A DNA stretch of 64,000 bases from Methanohalophilus sp. RSK (GTDB taxonomy: Archaea > Halobacteriota > Methanosarcinia > Methanosarcinales > Methanosarcinaceae), in contig NZ_RDSK01000001.1 of assembly GCF_003722075.1 (NCBI RefSeq), positions 124,001-188,000 on the forward strand, in the 5' to 3' direction. Shown here piece by piece: positions 63,922 to 64,000 of this stretch. The notes under the pieces were generated by a model that saw only the letters and a list, made by a program, of their open reading frames with translations, had not been told where the DNA came from and ran no database searches. Both the position numbers and the translations under genes were made by a program. Position 1 is the stretch's first letter. Each line of letters begins with the position of its first letter.

Positions 63922-64000
63922 CCATCTCGTTGGTATACTTCACCTCACCGATAGCAAGCAGCATGCCGCTTTTCCTTATTTTCTCCATATCAAGGGCCGT
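63647..64000 (-). CDS. Ferredoxin-domain protein (PAPS-reductase-like C-terminus), partial
   Basis: The last 117 codons of a gene that enters from the right edge. ALDMEKIRKSGMLLAIGEVK and VFATGSVRVRASSKADAGKL form a PUA-like segment; [12 protein letters not shown] and [12 protein letters not shown] bind two [4Fe-4S] clusters. This end is typical of methanogen phosphoadenosine-phosphosulfate-reductase-like proteins, but the catalytic part is outside the window. Its 3' end is the sequence duplicated at 54955 and 57918. Confidence 0.7.
   Translation of the reverse strand, partial: TALDMEKIRKSGMLLAIGEVKYTNEMAMITRKKNTAQVFATGSVRVRASSKADAGKLLKDTENSIRRALGCTGCGVCIGKCPRNAIRIENKIAYIGDKCTHCGKCIEVCPVVKFVRD

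Noticed and set aside
1-64000. tRNA or rRNA genes
   Set aside because: I looked in the intergenic gaps for cloverleaf-like and conserved rRNA sequence and recognised none; a covariance-model scan would be decisive.

Overview
The window comes from a methylotrophic, probably moderately halophilic methanogenic archaeon of the Methanosarcinales (Methanohalophilus, Methanolobus or Methanococcoides type). The evidence is a beta-RFAP synthase (methanopterin pathway), an archaeal Nop5-fibrillarin pair, an XPD helicase, archaeal UMP kinase, an AglB oligosaccharyltransferase, a PGF-CTERM surface protein and class III pilin signals. UAG is almost absent as a stop: of about 60 intact genes read here only the IS-borne tnpB ends in TAG, as expected in a pyrrolysine-decoding lineage.

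Layout. 1-9 kb is an accessory zone dense in toxin-antitoxin loci, several broken, with an IS200/IS605 element (tnpA+tnpB) and three C-terminal scraps of DUF234-type archaeal ATPases. Rubrerythrin and a SIMPL protein sit inside it. 9-13 kb holds membrane and surface proteins (DUF1616, CPBP protease, PGF-pre-PGF/PGF-CTERM protein). 13-36 kb is an N-glycan biosynthesis locus: nucleotide-sugar enzymes (UDP-glucose pyrophosphorylase, ManC, Gmd, a GDP-6-deoxyhexulose reductase, Fcl), a flippase, seven glycosyltransferases, three methyltransferases and the transferase AglB at its end. Its centre (21-29 kb) is strikingly AT-rich and contains a duplicated glycosyltransferase whose first copy has lost its start.

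36-50 kb is mostly core metabolism and information processing: leuD-DUF7714-leuB, pyrH, a two-cluster ferredoxin, a pilin, XPD, mptG, nop5-flpA and purH, with some decayed genes between them. A DUF2769 Cys-rich gene at 46.56 kb has an in-frame UAG and is a candidate pyrrolysine protein or a nonsense mutant.

50-64 kb is accessory again. A decayed HdrD-like plus CGGC-domain pair is followed by an HxlR regulator divergent from a metal-binding Cys/His protein, an ABC ATPase and a split DUF318 permease. Then come two gene modules bounded by three direct repeats that are 3'-end copies of a minus-strand ferredoxin-domain gene entering from the right edge. Module 1 is a regulator, a secreted C39-like protease and a PGF-CTERM-like surface protein. 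Module 2 is an ABC importer of the siderophore/cobalamin class together with a SAM methyltransferase and a radical SAM enzyme fused to a substrate-binding-protein domain. That repeat-bounded arrangement, and module 2 in particular, is the best candidate for an undescribed system here.
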